50,176 nucleotides of DNA from Comamonadaceae bacterium (GTDB lineage Bacteria; Pseudomonadota; Gammaproteobacteria; Burkholderiales; Burkholderiaceae_C): NCBI GenBank assembly GCA_027483665.1, contig JAIXUC010000044.1, positions 1-50,176 of the forward strand, in the 5' to 3' direction. The notes under the pieces were generated by a model, which saw only the letters and a list, made by a program, of their open reading frames with translations, made no database searches and had not been told where the DNA came from. Of the stretch, positions 36,784 through 46,772 are shown one piece after another (the first letter of the stretch is position 1; the number at the start of each line of letters is the position of its first letter). The position numbers were made by a program, and so were the translations under genes.

Positions 36784-38136
36784 TCAGGCATACACCGGCA
36801 CCATGCAGGTCTTGTGTTCGATGTGGTGCTCGAACTCTGCTCGAAAGTGTTTGATCATCGCGCGCACCGGCATGGCCGCTGCATCGCCCAACGCGCAGAT
36901 GGTTCGACCTTGAATGCCGTCGGACACCGAGTTGAGCAAGTCCAGATCGCTGGGCCGCCCTTGGCCGTTTTCGATGCGGTTGACCATGCGCCACAGCCAG
37001 CCAGTGCCCTCGCGGCAAGGCGTGCACTGGCCGCAGCTTTCGTGCATGTAGAAGTAAGACAAACGCAGCAGGCTTTTCACCATGCAGCGAGTCTCGTCCA
37101 TGACGATGACAGCACCAGAGCCCAACATGGAGCCCGCCTTGGCGATGGAGTCGTAGTCCATGTCGGTGGCCATCATGATGTGGGCCGGCAGCACCGGCAT
37201 CGAGGAACCACCAGGAATCACCGCCTTCAATGCCCGTCCGCCTCGCACGCCGCCGGCCAGCTCGAGCAGCTTGGCAAAAGGCGTTCCCATGGGGATTTCG
37301 TAATTGCCTGGCCGCTCGACGTCACCGCTGATGGAGAAGATCTTGGTGCCGCCGTTGTTGGGCTTGCCGCAAGCCAGGTAAGCCGCGCCGCCGTTGCGGA
37401 TGATCCAAGGCACCGCCGCAAAGGTTTCGGTGTTGTTGATGGTGGTGGGCTTGCCGTAGAGCCCGAAGCTCGCGGGAAACGGTGGTTTGAAGCGGGGTTG
37501 CCCCTTCTTGCCTTCCAAGGACTCGAGCAGGGCTGTTTCTTCGCCGCAAATGTAGGCGCCGAAACCGTGAAACGCGTGCAGTTGGAAACTGAAGCTGCTG
37601 CCCAAAATGTTGTTGCCGAGCAACCCGGCAGCCCGCGCTTCTTCCAAGGCCTCTTCAAACCGATCGTAGGTTTGGAAGATCTCGCCGTGGATGTAGTTAT
37701 AGCCCACGCTGATGCCCATGGCGTAGGCCGCAATCGCCATGCCTTCAATGACGATGTGCGGGTTGTACTGAAGGATGTCTCGGTCTTTGCAAGTGCCCGG
37801 CTCCCCCTCATCCGAGTTGCACACCAGGTACTTTTGCCCCGGGAACTGGCGCGGCATGAAGCTCCACTTGAGGCCGGTCGGGAAACCCGCGCCGCCGCGC
37901 CCGCGCAGAGCCGATTCTTTGAGCGTGGCGATGACTTGGTCTTGCGCCAGAGCCGGCTCGCCGTCTAACCCGAGAATTTTGCGCAGCGCCTGGTAGCCGC
38001 CTCGCGCCTGGTAGTCCTTCAAACGCCAGTTGGAACCATCCAGCCCCGCATAAATCTGCGGGTTGATGTGTCGCCCGTGGAAGCAACTCTGCACCCCGGT
38101 GGCTTGGAACTGAGACAAAAGCTGGTCGACATTCAT
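36784..38136 (-). CDS. nuoF: NADH-quinone oxidoreductase subunit F
   Basis: The NADH- and FMN-binding subunit of complex I, 450 residues. [16 protein letters not shown] is the NADH/FMN glycine motif. [13 protein letters not shown] with CALGDAAAM near the C-terminus supplies the four Cys of the N3 [4Fe-4S] cluster. Its start overlaps the nuoE stop (ATGA at 38133-38136). Confidence 0.98.
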   Translation of the reverse strand: MNVDQLLSQFQATGVQSCFHGRHINPQIYAGLDGSNWRLKDYQARGGYQALRKILGLDGEPALAQDQVIATLKESALRGRGGAGFPTGLKWSFMPRQFPGQKYLVCNSDEGEPGTCKDRDILQYNPHIVIEGMAIAAYAMGISVGYNYIHGEIFQTYDRFEEALEEARAAGLLGNNILGSSFSFQLHAFHGFGAYICGEETALLESLEGKKGQPRFKPPFPASFGLYGKPTTINNTETFAAVPWIIRNGGAAYLACGKPNNGGTKIFSISGDVERPGNYEIPMGTPFAKLLELAGGVRGGRALKAVIPGGSSMPVLPAHIMMATDMDYDSIAKAGSMLGSGAVIVMDETRCMVKSLLRLSYFYMHESCGQCTPCREGTGWLWRMVNRIENGQGRPSDLDLLNSVSDGIQGRTICALGDAAAMPVRAMIKHFRAEFEHHIEHKTCMVPVYA

Positions 38137-38666
38137 CGCTGGGCTTCCTGATTTGCGGCGTCTCGCAGGCCATCAATCAACTGGTCGAGCCGGTCGTTGG
38201 ACATGAAGCTGCACATGGCGCGGTCATTGACCAACATCACTGGCGCATCGGCGCAAGCGCCCAAGCACTCGCTTTGCTGCAATGTGAACAAACCATCTGC
38301 CGTGGTTTCACCCATCGTGACGCCCAGCCGCTGCTCGAGGTATGCCAGCGCCTTGCTGCCATCGCGCAGTTGGCACGGCAGATTGGTGCATACGTTGAGC
38401 TTGAAGCGGCCAACCGGACGCTGGTTGTACATGTTGTAGAAGGTCGTGACTTCGTGCACGGCAATCGGCGGCATGCCCAAATGCTCAGCGACCACGCGTT
38501 CGGCTTCAGCACTGACATGACCTTGCTCTTGTTGCACGATGGCCAGACAAGCCATCACCGCAGAGACCTTTTGGTCAGCCGGGTACTTGGCCACTTCGCG
38601 ATCGAAACGGGCGCGCGTGGCGTCCGTTAAAACAAAAGCGGTGGATGGCGCAGCCGGTGTGCTCAT
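38133..38666 (-). CDS. nuoE: NADH-quinone oxidoreductase subunit E
   Basis: A thioredoxin-fold subunit with the N1a [2Fe-2S] cluster, 177 residues. The four ligands are in CTNLPCQ (CxxxxC) and CLGACADAP (CxxxC). The helical N-terminal domain, with [19 protein letters not shown], is normal. It overlaps nuoD and nuoF by 4 nt each. Confidence 0.97.
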   Translation of the reverse strand: MSTPAAPSTAFVLTDATRARFDREVAKYPADQKVSAVMACLAIVQQEQGHVSAEAERVVAEHLGMPPIAVHEVTTFYNMYNQRPVGRFKLNVCTNLPCQLRDGSKALAYLEQRLGVTMGETTADGLFTLQQSECLGACADAPVMLVNDRAMCSFMSNDRLDQLIDGLRDAANQEAQR

Positions 38667-39916
38667 CGGTCAATCTCCCCAAAAACGATGTCCATCGTGC
38701 CGATGATGCAGACCGCGTCCGCGATCATGTGGCCTCTGGCCATTTCGTCCATGCCAGCGAGGTGGGCGAAACCGGGCGCACGGATCTTCAGGCGGTAGGG
38801 CTTGTTGGCGCCGTCACTGACCAGGTAAATGCCGAATTCACCCTTGGGGTGCTCGACTGCCGCATAAGCCTCGCCCTCGGGCACATGAAAGCCTTCGGTA
38901 AAGAGCTTGAAGTGATGGATCAGCTCTTCCATGTTGGACTTCATGGATTCACGGCTGGGCGCGGCGACCTTGTGGTTGCTGGTGATCACAGGCCCAGGGT
39001 TGCTGCGCAGCCACTGCACACATTGCTGAATGATTCGATTGGACTGCCGCATCTCGGCTATGCGCACCAGGTAGCGGTCATAACAGTCACCGGTCTGGCC
39101 CACGGGTACGTCGAAGTCCATCCGGTCATAGACGTCGTAGGGCTGCTTTTTGCGCAAGTCCCACGCCACACCCGAGCCCCGCAACATGGCGCCGGTAAAT
39201 CCAAGATTGAGCGCCCGCTCTGGCGTGACCACGCCAATGCCGACCGTGCGCTGCTTCCAAATGCGGTTGTCCGTCAGCAGGGTTTCGTACTCGTCGACCA
39301 AAGCCGGAAAACGCCGGGTGAAGTCGTCGATGAAGTCGAGCAGAGAGCCTTGGCGGTTGGCGTTGAGCTCCTGAATGGCGCGCGCGTTCTTGATGCGGCT
39401 GGCCTGGTACTGCGGCATCTGATCGGGCAGGTCGCGGTACACACCGCCCGGCCTGAAATAGGCCGCATGCATGCGCGCGCCGGAGACCGCCTCGTACATG
39501 TCGAACAAGTCTTCGCGCTCGCGAAAGCAGTAGATGAGGATGTTCATCGCACCGCAATCAAAGCCATGAGCGCCCAACCACAACAGGTGATTGAGCAGCC
39601 GCGTGATCTCGGCGAACATGACCCGTATGTACTGCGCGCGCTCGGGCACGTCGATGTCCATCAACTTCTCGATGGCCAGGCAATAGGCGTGCTCGTTGGC
39701 CATCATGGACACGTAGTCCAAGCGGTCCATGTAAGGCAACGACTGGATGTAGGTCTTGCTCTCAGCTAACTTTTCTGTGGCGCGGTGCAACAAGCCGATG
39801 TGCGGGTCGGCGCGCTGGACGACTTCACCATCCAACTCCAGCACCAAACGCAGCACACCGTGCGCCGCTGGGTGCTGCGGCCCGAAGTTCAGGGTGTAGT
39901 TCTTGATGTCTGCCAT
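38663..39916 (-). CDS. nuoD: NADH-quinone oxidoreductase subunit D
   Basis: The 49-kDa subunit related to [NiFe]-hydrogenase large subunits, forming the quinone-binding site with NuoB, 417 residues. [18 protein letters not shown] carries the quinone-head His, and [12 protein letters not shown] and the C-terminal VFGEIDR follow the family. The start at 39916 is 31 nt after nuoC. Confidence 0.98.
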   Translation of the reverse strand: MADIKNYTLNFGPQHPAAHGVLRLVLELDGEVVQRADPHIGLLHRATEKLAESKTYIQSLPYMDRLDYVSMMANEHAYCLAIEKLMDIDVPERAQYIRVMFAEITRLLNHLLWLGAHGFDCGAMNILIYCFREREDLFDMYEAVSGARMHAAYFRPGGVYRDLPDQMPQYQASRIKNARAIQELNANRQGSLLDFIDDFTRRFPALVDEYETLLTDNRIWKQRTVGIGVVTPERALNLGFTGAMLRGSGVAWDLRKKQPYDVYDRMDFDVPVGQTGDCYDRYLVRIAEMRQSNRIIQQCVQWLRSNPGPVITSNHKVAAPSRESMKSNMEELIHHFKLFTEGFHVPEGEAYAAVEHPKGEFGIYLVSDGANKPYRLKIRAPGFAHLAGMDEMARGHMIADAVCIIGTMDIVFGEIDR

Positions 39917-39947
39917 GTGCGGGCTTCGGCCAAAGGAGCTATGCAGC

Positions 39948-40556
39948 TCAGCCGAGTCCTCCGTAGTGGTCTTCGCGAATGATGCGCGGCGTCACCTCGC
40001 GTGGCTCGATGGTCACCGGCTGGTAAATGACCCGGCGTTGCTCCGGGTCGTAGCGCATTTCGACATGGCCCGATGTGGGGAAATCTTTGCGGAACGGGTG
40101 CCCGATGAAACCGTAGTCCGTCAGGATGCGACGCAGATCGTCATGCCCCTCAAACACGATGCCGAACAGATCAAACGCCTCGCGCTCAAACCAGTTCGCC
40201 GCATTCCAGGTTGGCGTGAGCGAGGGCAGCACGGGGAAGTTGTCGTCGGCGCAGCGCACGCGAAGGCGCACGCGCTGATTGAGGCTGACCGAGAGCAAGT
40301 GAACGACCACGCCATAGCGGAGACCGTCGTCTCGCCCCTGACCATATTCGCTGTAGTCCATGCCGCACAGATCGATCAATTGCTCGAACCGACACGCGGC
40401 GTGGGTCTGCAGTACTTGGGCAGCATGCAGGTAGTTGGACGGGCTCACATGAACCGTGACCTCGCCCAAGCGCAGCACCACCTGATGAGCCAGTTCACCC
40501 AGTGCTTCGACGAGTGTGTCTCGCAAGGCTTGCGGATGAACAGCGAATTCACTCAT
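39948..40556 (-). CDS. nuoC: NADH-quinone oxidoreductase subunit C
   Basis: The 30-kDa scaffold subunit of the peripheral arm, 202 residues. The signature [20 protein letters not shown] and [12 protein letters not shown] are clear. It is separate from nuoD, not fused as in E. coli. 28 bp separate it from nuoB. Confidence 0.97.
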   Translation of the reverse strand: MSEFAVHPQALRDTLVEALGELAHQVVLRLGEVTVHVSPSNYLHAAQVLQTHAACRFEQLIDLCGMDYSEYGQGRDDGLRYGVVVHLLSVSLNQRVRLRVRCADDNFPVLPSLTPTWNAANWFEREAFDLFGIVFEGHDDLRRILTDYGFIGHPFRKDFPTSGHVEMRYDPEQRRVIYQPVTIEPREVTPRIIREDHYGGLG

Positions 40557-40584
40557 GGGCTTGTCCTGCTCAGGCTAGTCTGTG

Positions 40585-41064
40585 TCACACGCGAGCGATG
40601 GTGTTGTTGCGCCGAATCTTCTGCTGCAACTGAATGACGCCATACAGCAGGGCCTCGGCCGTCGGTGGGCAACCAGGAACATAAACATCCACCGGAACGA
40701 TGCGGTCGCAGCCGCGCACGACCGAATAACTGTAGTGGTAGTAGCCGCCACCATTTGCGCAGGAACCCATGGATAAAACCCAGCGCGGCTCACTCATCTG
40801 GTCGTAGACCTTGCGCAAGGCAGGCGCCATCTTGTTACACAGGGTGCCGGCCACGATCATGAGGTCGGACTGACGTGGACTGGGGCGAAACAACATGCCG
40901 AAACGGTCGATGTCGTAGCGCGCTGCACCGGCATGCATCATTTCAACTGCACAACAAGCCAGTCCGAACGTCATAGGCCACAAAGAGCCTGTTTTCGCCC
41001 AGTTCACCACCGCATCCACGCTGGTGGTTACAAAGCCTTCCTTCAGAACGCCGTCAATGGCCAT
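40585..41064 (-). CDS. nuoB: NADH-quinone oxidoreductase subunit B
   Basis: Carries the terminal N2 [4Fe-4S] cluster next to quinone, 159 residues. The four Cys ligands are seen in LACCAVEM (the tandem pair), MGSCANGG and [12 protein letters not shown] conserved GTLCNKMAP lies between. 42 bp separate it from nuoA. Confidence 0.98.
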   Translation of the reverse strand: MAIDGVLKEGFVTTSVDAVVNWAKTGSLWPMTFGLACCAVEMMHAGAARYDIDRFGMLFRPSPRQSDLMIVAGTLCNKMAPALRKVYDQMSEPRWVLSMGSCANGGGYYHYSYSVVRGCDRIVPVDVYVPGCPPTAEALLYGVIQLQQKIRRNNTIARV

Positions 41065-41106
41065 GGTGTGTTTGTCCTCAAAGTGGTGCTCGATGGGTGC
41101 GGGGGT

Positions 41107-41466
41107 TCACTCCCAGTCCAGAGCACCCTTCTTCCACTCGTAAATGAAGCCGACAACCAAGATACCCAGAAACATCATCACGGCCCAAAACCCCGTAGCG
41201 CCAACATCCTTGAGAGCAACAGCCCACGGAAACAGAAACGCGATCTCGAGGTCGAACAAGATGAAGAGGATGGCAACCAGGTAATAGCGCACATCGAACT
41301 GCATGCGGGCATCTTCAAAGGCCTCGAAGCCACATTCGTACGGGGAGTTTTTTTCAGCGTCCGGTCGGTTGGGCCCAATCAGATGCCCTAGTACTTGGGG
41401 GGCTACACCCACCCCAATACCCACCAGGATGAACAACAAAACCGGAAGGTACTGTGCGAGGTCCAT
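41107..41466 (-). CDS. nuoA: NADH-quinone oxidoreductase subunit A
   Basis: A three-helix membrane subunit at the junction of the complex I arms, 119 residues. [25 protein letters not shown] is the conserved loop carrying the Cys that changes exposure between enzyme states; [12 protein letters not shown] follows. It is the first nuo gene, 58 bp downstream of tRNA-Leu, with which it may share a transcript. Confidence 0.97.
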   Translation of the reverse strand: MDLAQYLPVLLFILVGIGVGVAPQVLGHLIGPNRPDAEKNSPYECGFEAFEDARMQFDVRYYLVAILFILFDLEIAFLFPWAVALKDVGATGFWAVMMFLGILVVGFIYEWKKGALDWE

Positions 41467-41524
41467 GATGCAATTCTGAAGGGTCGCTTTCGCAGCCCTG
41501 AGACTTCATGGCTGCCTGTTTTTT

Positions 41525-41609
41525 TGGTGCCGTCGGCGAGACTCGAACTCGCACAGCTTTCGCCACTACCCCCTCAAGATAGCGTGTCTACCAATTTCAC
41601 CACGACGGC
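41525..41609 (-). tRNA. tRNA-Leu (anticodon GAG)
   Basis: On the reverse strand an 85-nt class II tRNA folds well: acceptor GCCGUCG pairs with CGACGGC, the D-arm region is TGGTGAAATTGGTAGACAC, the anticodon loop is CTTGAGG (anticodon GAG, reading CUC/CUU), a short variable arm follows, the T-loop is GTTCGAGTC, and CCA is encoded at the 3' end. It lies between secG and nuoA on their strand. Confidence 0.96.
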
Positions 41610-41816
41610 ATTGTTGTTCTGGGCTTTCTGTACAGCCACCTTGTGATGTGCAGCCTGTCCGAACACCATTGAGTCTACCCGTAATCACCTCGTGCAACTC
41701 ACCGATGGGGTTCTGTTTATCAGCGCCCTTCAAGGCGATACAAGAGGAACTTCGTGAATCAACTCCAGCGGTAGAGACAGCTCCAGATATCCAAGCATGG
41801 CGCTTGACCAGGCGGC

Positions 41817-42236
41817 CTACTTGGAAGGGATTTGTGCAGCACCAGAGGCACCGACAACAGGTGCCGGTGCCGGTGCAGGTACAGGTGCAGCCGCTGGCAG
41901 CCCCGTGCCCGGGTTCACTGGGCTGGTGCCTGGAATCTGCGATTCGGGCCCGGCGGGCAACACGCTGCCCTCCAGCACACTGCCAGAAGAAGCGGGGGCC
42001 CGGTTGCCAAAGTAAGCCAGCGCCAACGTGCAGCAAAAGAAGACCGCGGCCAGCACCGCAGTGGATCGCGACAAAAAGTTGGCGCTGCCACTGGCACCGA
42101 ACAAGCTACCAGCACCGCCACTGCCAAATGCAGCGCCCATGTCAGCGCCCTTGCCGTGTTGCACCAAGATGAGAACGATCATGGCCAAGGCTGACAAAAT
42201 CTGGACCGTGATGATCAGGGTCAGCAGGATGTTCAT
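41817..42236 (-). CDS. secG: Protein-export membrane protein SecG
   Basis: The auxiliary two-helix subunit of the SecYEG translocon, 139 residues. LVQHGKGADMGAAFGSGGAGSLFG between the helices is diagnostic. The C-terminal tail is long for the family and made of Ala-Pro-Val-Gly repeats (PAAAPVPAPAPAPV). It follows tpiA by 17 bp. The 207 bp between its stop and the tRNA hold no feature I can identify. Confidence 0.96.
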   Translation of the reverse strand: MNILLTLIITVQILSALAMIVLILVQHGKGADMGAAFGSGGAGSLFGASGSANFLSRSTAVLAAVFFCCTLALAYFGNRAPASSGSVLEGSVLPAGPESQIPGTSPVNPGTGLPAAAPVPAPAPAPVVGASGAAQIPSK

Positions 42237-42253
42237 GTGTTCATCTCCAAAAA

Positions 42254-43030
42254 TCAGTAAGTAGCTGCGGCGTTGTTAGCCGAAGCGATGATGCTTAAAA
42301 AATCGGCGCCTTTGAGCGACGCACCCCCCACCAACCCGCCGTCAATATCGGCCTGCTCAAGCAGCGCCGCCGCGTTAGACGCATTCATGCTGCCGCCATA
42401 CAGCAGCGGCACGCGGTCTGCACGATCGACAGCCGCACGCAGTTGGGCACGCAATACAGCGTGCACTTGCTGCGCTTGTTCTGGTGTCGCGGTGTGCCCC
42501 GTACCGATGGCCCAAACTGGCTCGTAGGCGACCCAAACCTCGCTGGTACAGGCTCCGTTGGCATGAATGACAGCTGCCAGCTGGCGTCTCACCACAGATT
42601 CAGTCAGGCCAGCCTCCCGCTCTTGCAAGGTTTCGCCGACGCAGATGATGGGCGTGATGCCTGCGGCCAGCGCCTGCTGCGCTTTGGTAGCGACCAAGGC
42701 ATCGCTTTCCGCATGATGTTGCCGTCTCTCAGAATGACCGACCAAGACGAAGCGCACACCGAAGTCGCGCAGCATATGCGCCGACACTTCGCCGGTGTAA
42801 GCGCCAGACGCATGGGCGGAGACGTCTTGCGCCCCCCAGCAAACGGGGCTGCCTGCTAACAGTTGGGCGGCTTGAGACAAGTACGGTGCTGGCACGCAAA
42901 CCCCAACATGGGAAGTCGGGGCTTGTTGCAGGCCGTCGACCAAGGCGCGCAAAAGTTGAGCGTTGGCAGCAAGGTCGCCATTCATCTTCCAGTTGCCCAC
43001 GATGCGTTTACCCGCCAACGGCTGGTTCAT
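42254..43030 (-). CDS. tpiA: Triose-phosphate isomerase
   Basis: A glycolytic isomerase of dihydroxyacetone phosphate and glyceraldehyde 3-phosphate, 258 residues. Catalytic residues are visible: Lys in GNWKMNG, His in VGHSERR and Glu in VAYEPVWAIGTG; the phosphate loop is in LLYGGSMNASNA. The start at 43030 overlaps the quinone oxidoreductase stop (ATGA). Confidence 0.98.
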   Translation of the reverse strand: MNQPLAGKRIVGNWKMNGDLAANAQLLRALVDGLQQAPTSHVGVCVPAPYLSQAAQLLAGSPVCWGAQDVSAHASGAYTGEVSAHMLRDFGVRFVLVGHSERRQHHAESDALVATKAQQALAAGITPIICVGETLQEREAGLTESVVRRQLAAVIHANGACTSEVWVAYEPVWAIGTGHTATPEQAQQVHAVLRAQLRAAVDRADRVPLLYGGSMNASNAAALLEQADIDGGLVGGASLKGADFLSIIASANNAAATY

Positions 43031-44028
43031 GAAACCACCTCCGACCAAGACAGCATGATCTTGCCCACGTGATGGCCGGATTCCATCAGTTCATGCGCCT
43101 GTGCTGCCTGGGCCCCTGGAAACACCCTAAAAATCACAGGCCGCACTGCTCCGCTGACCAACAGAGGCCAGACGCGTTGCTGCAAAGCGCGCGCCAATGC
43201 CGCCTTGAACGCGACGGGCCTTTGACGCAAGGTAGAACCGGTGATGGTGAGTCGCCGACGCAGCACAGCACCTGCATTCATGCGGCAGTCGGTCCCGCCT
43301 TGCACTGCAATGATGACCAGCCGCCCATCGTCAGCCAGGCAGTCGATCTCGCGCGCCACATAGTCGCCAGCGACCATGTCCAAGATGACGTCTGCGCCGC
43401 GACCACTGGTGAAGGCTCGTACGCATTCCACGAAGTCTTGCGAGCGGTAGTTGACGGCTTCATCTGCCCCCAGCGCCAGGCAAGCTTTGCATTTGTCGTC
43501 TGAACCAGCCGTTGCTATGACCCGCGAACCCATGGCCTTGGCCAGTTGAATGGCCGTCACACCAATGCCGCTGGTTCCACCCTGAACCAAGAGGGTCTCC
43601 CCAGGTTGCAGGCGCCCGCGCTCGAACACGTTGGACCAAACGGTAAAGAAGGTTTCCGGCAGAGCGGCCGCCTCCAAGTCGCTCAGTCCGTCAGGCACCG
43701 GTAGGCACTGCGCCGCGGGTGCCACGCACCACTGCGCATACCCGCCGCCAGACACCAAGGCGCACACCCGCTGACCGACGGACAAGCCAACTGACGCCAT
43801 CGCTTGCGCATCGCCCGACTCGATCACGCCGGCAACTTCAAGCCCCGGCAAGTCAGAAGCCCCCGCTGGCGCCGGGTAGTGGCCTTGACGCTGCAAAACG
43901 TCGGGGCGGTTCACCCCGCTGGCCGCGACGCGCAGCAACACCTCACCCTGCCCGGCAACGGGCACGGGGCGCTCGCAAAGCTGCAAGACCTCTGGAGGGC
44001 CGAAGCGCGTGATTTCGATGGCGTTCAT
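43027..44028 (-). CDS. NAD(P)H-quinone oxidoreductase, zinc-free medium-chain type
   Basis: A 333-residue member of the medium-chain reductases. GQGEVLLRVAASGVNRPDVLQRQG and GLEVAGVIESG mark the catalytic domain; LVQGGTSGIGVTAIQLAKAMG is the nucleotide fold. Catalytic zinc ligands are absent, as in Qor/TED2-type quinone or enone reductases (PIG3-like). Its stop overlaps the tpiA start. A physiological substrate is not evident. Confidence 0.92.
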   Translation of the reverse strand: MNAIEITRFGPPEVLQLCERPVPVAGQGEVLLRVAASGVNRPDVLQRQGHYPAPAGASDLPGLEVAGVIESGDAQAMASVGLSVGQRVCALVSGGGYAQWCVAPAAQCLPVPDGLSDLEAAALPETFFTVWSNVFERGRLQPGETLLVQGGTSGIGVTAIQLAKAMGSRVIATAGSDDKCKACLALGADEAVNYRSQDFVECVRAFTSGRGADVILDMVAGDYVAREIDCLADDGRLVIIAVQGGTDCRMNAGAVLRRRLTITGSTLRQRPVAFKAALARALQQRVWPLLVSGAVRPVIFRVFPGAQAAQAHELMESGHHVGKIMLSWSEVVS

Positions 44029-44045
44029 GCGAAGCCTGCTTGCCT

Positions 44046-44073
44046 GGGCCAGGACTTTCGAGGGTCCAGGCCC
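44046..44073. terminator. Hairpin between pnp and the quinone oxidoreductase gene
   Basis: GGGCCAGGAC and GTCCAGGCCC form a 10-bp stem with one mismatch and an 8-nt loop in the 57-bp gap after the pnp stop. No T-tract follows on the reverse strand, so it may protect the 3' end or attenuate rather than terminate. Confidence 0.4.
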
Positions 44074-44085
44074 GGGCTCAACCGA

Positions 44086-46212
44086 TCATTCCGATGCCGC
44101 TGGCTCGGCGGCTGGCGCATTGCGCTCGGCCAGCGCCTTCATCGACAACTTGACACGACCCTTGTCGTCGGTCTCCATGACCTTGACGCGAACCATCTGC
44201 CCTTCGCTGAGGTAGTCAGACACGCGCTCGACGCGCTCGTGGGCGATCTGGCTGATGTGCAGCAGACCGTCTTTACCGGGTAGCAGGTTGATGAGCGCGC
44301 CGAAGTCCAGAATCTTCGTCACCGGGCCTTCGTAGACCTTGCCCACTTCCACCTCGGCAGTGATTTGCTCGATGCGGCGCTTGGCTTCGTCGGCTTTGGC
44401 AGCGTCGGTCGAGGCGATGGTGATGGTGCCGTCTTCGTCGATGTTGATCTGCGTGCCGGTTTCCTCGGTAAGCGCACGAATGACAGCACCGCCCTTGCCA
44501 ATCACGTCACGAATCTTCTCGGGGTTGATCTTCATCGTGAAGAGCTTGGGCGCGAAGTTGCTCACCTCTGTCTTGGCTTCGCCCATGGCATCTTGCATCT
44601 TGCCCAGGATGTGCATGCGCGCTTCTTTGGCTTGGGCCAGAGCGACCTGCATGATTTCTTTGGTGATGCCTTGGATCTTGATGTCCATCTGCAAAGCGGT
44701 GATGCCGCTGGTGGTGCCGGCCACCTTGAAGTCCATGTCACCCAAGTGGTCCTCATCGCCCAAGATGTCGGTCAACACCGCGAAGCGATTGGCTTCCTTG
44801 ATGAGACCCATGGCGATGCCCGCGACGTGGGCTTTCATGGGAACGCCTGCGTCCATCAGGGCCAGGCAACCACCGCAAACCGAAGCCATGGAAGAAGAGC
44901 CGTTCGATTCGGTGATCTCAGAGACCACGCGCATCGTGTACGGGAATTCTTCCTTGCTGGGCAAAGCGGCCACCAAAGCGCGTTTGGCCAGTCGGCCATG
45001 GCCGATTTCACGGCGCTTGGGTGTGCCGAAGCGGCCTGCTTCGCCAGTGGCAAACGGAGGCATGTTGTAGTGCAGCATGAAGCGGTCTTCAAAGTCACCT
45101 GCCAAGGCATCGATGCGCTGCGCGTCACGCTCAGTGCCCAGGGTGGCGACTACCAGGGCTTGAGTTTCGCCACGGGTAAAAAGGGCCGAACCATGGGTGC
45201 GCGGCAGCACGCTGTTGCGAATTTCGATGGGGCGCACGGTGCGCGTGTCCCGGCCATCAATGCGCGGCTCACCGGCCAGAATCTGCCCGCGCACGATGCG
45301 CGCTTCGATGTCAAACAGCATGGTCTCGACTTTGACGCTGTCGAACTCGACGCCCTGCTCTTTGAGGCCCTGGAACACAGCGGCGTAGGTTTCGCGGCAA
45401 GCCTGGGTGCGGCTTTGCTTGTTGCGAATTTGGTAAGCGGTACGGAGCTTTTCTTCCGCCAATTCACCCACTTTGGCGATCAGACCTTCGTCTTTAGCAG
45501 GCGCCTGCCAGTCCCATACCGGCTTTCCGGCATCGCGCACCAACTCGTGAATGGCCTGAATGGCGATGTTGCCTTGCTCATGGCCAAACACCACTGCGCC
45601 CAACATGATTTCTTCGGACAACTGGCTGGCCTCGGACTCGACCATCAAGACAGCCGCCTCGGTACCCGCCACGACCAAGTCAAGCTGGCTGTCTTTGAGC
45701 TGGGTTTGACCGGGATTGAGCACGTACTCGCCATTGACATAGCCCACGCGGGCTGCGCCAACCGGCCCGTTGAAAGGAATGCCGCTGATGGACAGGGCAG
45801 CCGAGGTCGCAATGAGCGAGGCGATGTCGGCTTGCACTTCTGGATTCAGGCTGATGACGTGAACGATGACCTGCACTTCGTTGTAGAACCCTTCAGGGAA
45901 CAGTGGGCGAATGGGCCGATCGATCAAGCGACACGTGAGGGTTTCCAGTTCGCTGGGCCGGCCTTCACGCTTGAAGAAGCTGCCGGGGATCTTGCCCGCT
46001 GCGTAGGATTTCTCTGTGTAGTCGACGGTCAGCGGAAAGAAGTCTTGACCGGCTTTGGCCGACTTGCTGGCCACCACTGTGGCCAGAACCACGGTGTCGT
46101 CGATGTTGACCAAGACAGCGCCCGTTGCTTGGCGTGCGATCTCGCCGGTTTCCATGGTGACCGTGTGCGGACCCCACTGAAACGTTTTGGTGACTTTGTT
46201 AAACATGGACAT
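44086..46212 (-). CDS. pnp: Polyribonucleotide nucleotidyltransferase (PNPase)
   Basis: A 3'-5' phosphorolytic exoribonuclease, a trimer and degradosome component, 708 residues. Two RNase PH-like domains (about 10-220 and 310-540, with [22 protein letters not shown] and the [17 protein letters not shown] region), a KH domain (about 552-615, with [20 protein letters not shown]) and a C-terminal S1 domain (about 620-690) are present. GGAGA precedes the ATG at 46212. The order rpsO-pnp is the standard one. Confidence 0.97.
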   Translation of the reverse strand: MSMFNKVTKTFQWGPHTVTMETGEIARQATGAVLVNIDDTVVLATVVASKSAKAGQDFFPLTVDYTEKSYAAGKIPGSFFKREGRPSELETLTCRLIDRPIRPLFPEGFYNEVQVIVHVISLNPEVQADIASLIATSAALSISGIPFNGPVGAARVGYVNGEYVLNPGQTQLKDSQLDLVVAGTEAAVLMVESEASQLSEEIMLGAVVFGHEQGNIAIQAIHELVRDAGKPVWDWQAPAKDEGLIAKVGELAEEKLRTAYQIRNKQSRTQACRETYAAVFQGLKEQGVEFDSVKVETMLFDIEARIVRGQILAGEPRIDGRDTRTVRPIEIRNSVLPRTHGSALFTRGETQALVVATLGTERDAQRIDALAGDFEDRFMLHYNMPPFATGEAGRFGTPKRREIGHGRLAKRALVAALPSKEEFPYTMRVVSEITESNGSSSMASVCGGCLALMDAGVPMKAHVAGIAMGLIKEANRFAVLTDILGDEDHLGDMDFKVAGTTSGITALQMDIKIQGITKEIMQVALAQAKEARMHILGKMQDAMGEAKTEVSNFAPKLFTMKINPEKIRDVIGKGGAVIRALTEETGTQINIDEDGTITIASTDAAKADEAKRRIEQITAEVEVGKVYEGPVTKILDFGALINLLPGKDGLLHISQIAHERVERVSDYLSEGQMVRVKVMETDDKGRVKLSMKALAERNAPAAEPAASE

Positions 46213-46289
46213 GGTGAGTTCTCCAGTTGGTGGGCGCATGAGGCTGCGCCTGGTGCCCGGAGCCAAGGTCGAACACGATGCCATCCCAG

Positions 46290-46322
46290 AAAGCCACGGC
46301 GTGCCTGCCGTACATGGCTTTT
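46290..46322 (-). promoter_or_regulatory. Leader hairpin of pnp
   Basis: On the reverse strand AAAGCCA pairs with TGGCTTT and, after a 4-nt bulge, CGGC pairs with GCCG. It sits about 80 nt upstream of the pnp start, where E. coli pnp has an RNase III-cleaved stem used in autoregulation. The role here is inferred by analogy. Confidence 0.45.
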
Positions 46323-46366
46323 TGGAATGACACAGCGTGTGTTCTTGAGGGCTGTCTCCGAAGTGA

Positions 46367-46400
46367 AAACGCCTGAGCCAGCGGACTAACTCAGGCGTTT
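46367..46400 (-). terminator. rpsO terminator / rpsO-pnp hairpin
   Basis: An 11-bp perfect stem (AAACGCCTGAG with CTCAGGCGTTT) and 12-nt loop, starting 16 nt after the rpsO stop and followed on the reverse strand by TTTTC. It looks like a partial intrinsic terminator that would leave some read-through into pnp. Confidence 0.7.
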
Positions 46401-46416
46401 ATTCATGAAAGCGGGC

Positions 46417-46680
46417 TTACTTGCGCAGGCCCAGCTTGACGATCAGAGCCGAGTAACGCTCCGCATCTTTGTCTTTGAGGTAGTCAAGCAGCTTGCGGCG
46501 CCGACTCACCATGCGCAACAAACCACGGCGGCCGTGGTGGTCTTTGGCATGGGTTTTGAAGTGGGGGGTGAGTTCATTGATCCGTGCGGTCAGCAAGGCC
46601 ACTTGAACTTCTGGGCTGCCGGTGTCGGTGGCAGAACGGGCATTGGCCTTGACGACCTCGGCCTTGACAAGAGCGGTCAT
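46417..46680 (-). CDS. rpsO: 30S ribosomal protein S15
   Basis: An 87-residue primary 16S rRNA-binding protein. [43 protein letters not shown] and the terminal LGLRK are typical of S15. It precedes pnp with a terminator-like hairpin between. Confidence 0.98.
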   Translation of the reverse strand: MTALVKAEVVKANARSATDTGSPEVQVALLTARINELTPHFKTHAKDHHGRRGLLRMVSRRRKLLDYLKDKDAERYSALIVKLGLRK

Positions 46681-46772
46681 GGAGATTCCTTAATGGTTTG
46701 ACTTGCGCCAGCGGCTGGAACTGCTGTTGGCGTGCGTTTGGCAACTCTCTTCCCCCGGTGGATAGGGTTATC

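Noticed and set aside
41492-41515. 6-bp hairpin between tRNA-Leu and nuoA as a terminator
   Set aside because: Short stem with a 12-nt loop and no T-tract; could arise by chance.
44365-46389. 674-residue open frame antisense to pnp
   Set aside because: It mirrors pnp codons in a high-GC genome; no recognisable domain, and pnp is certain.
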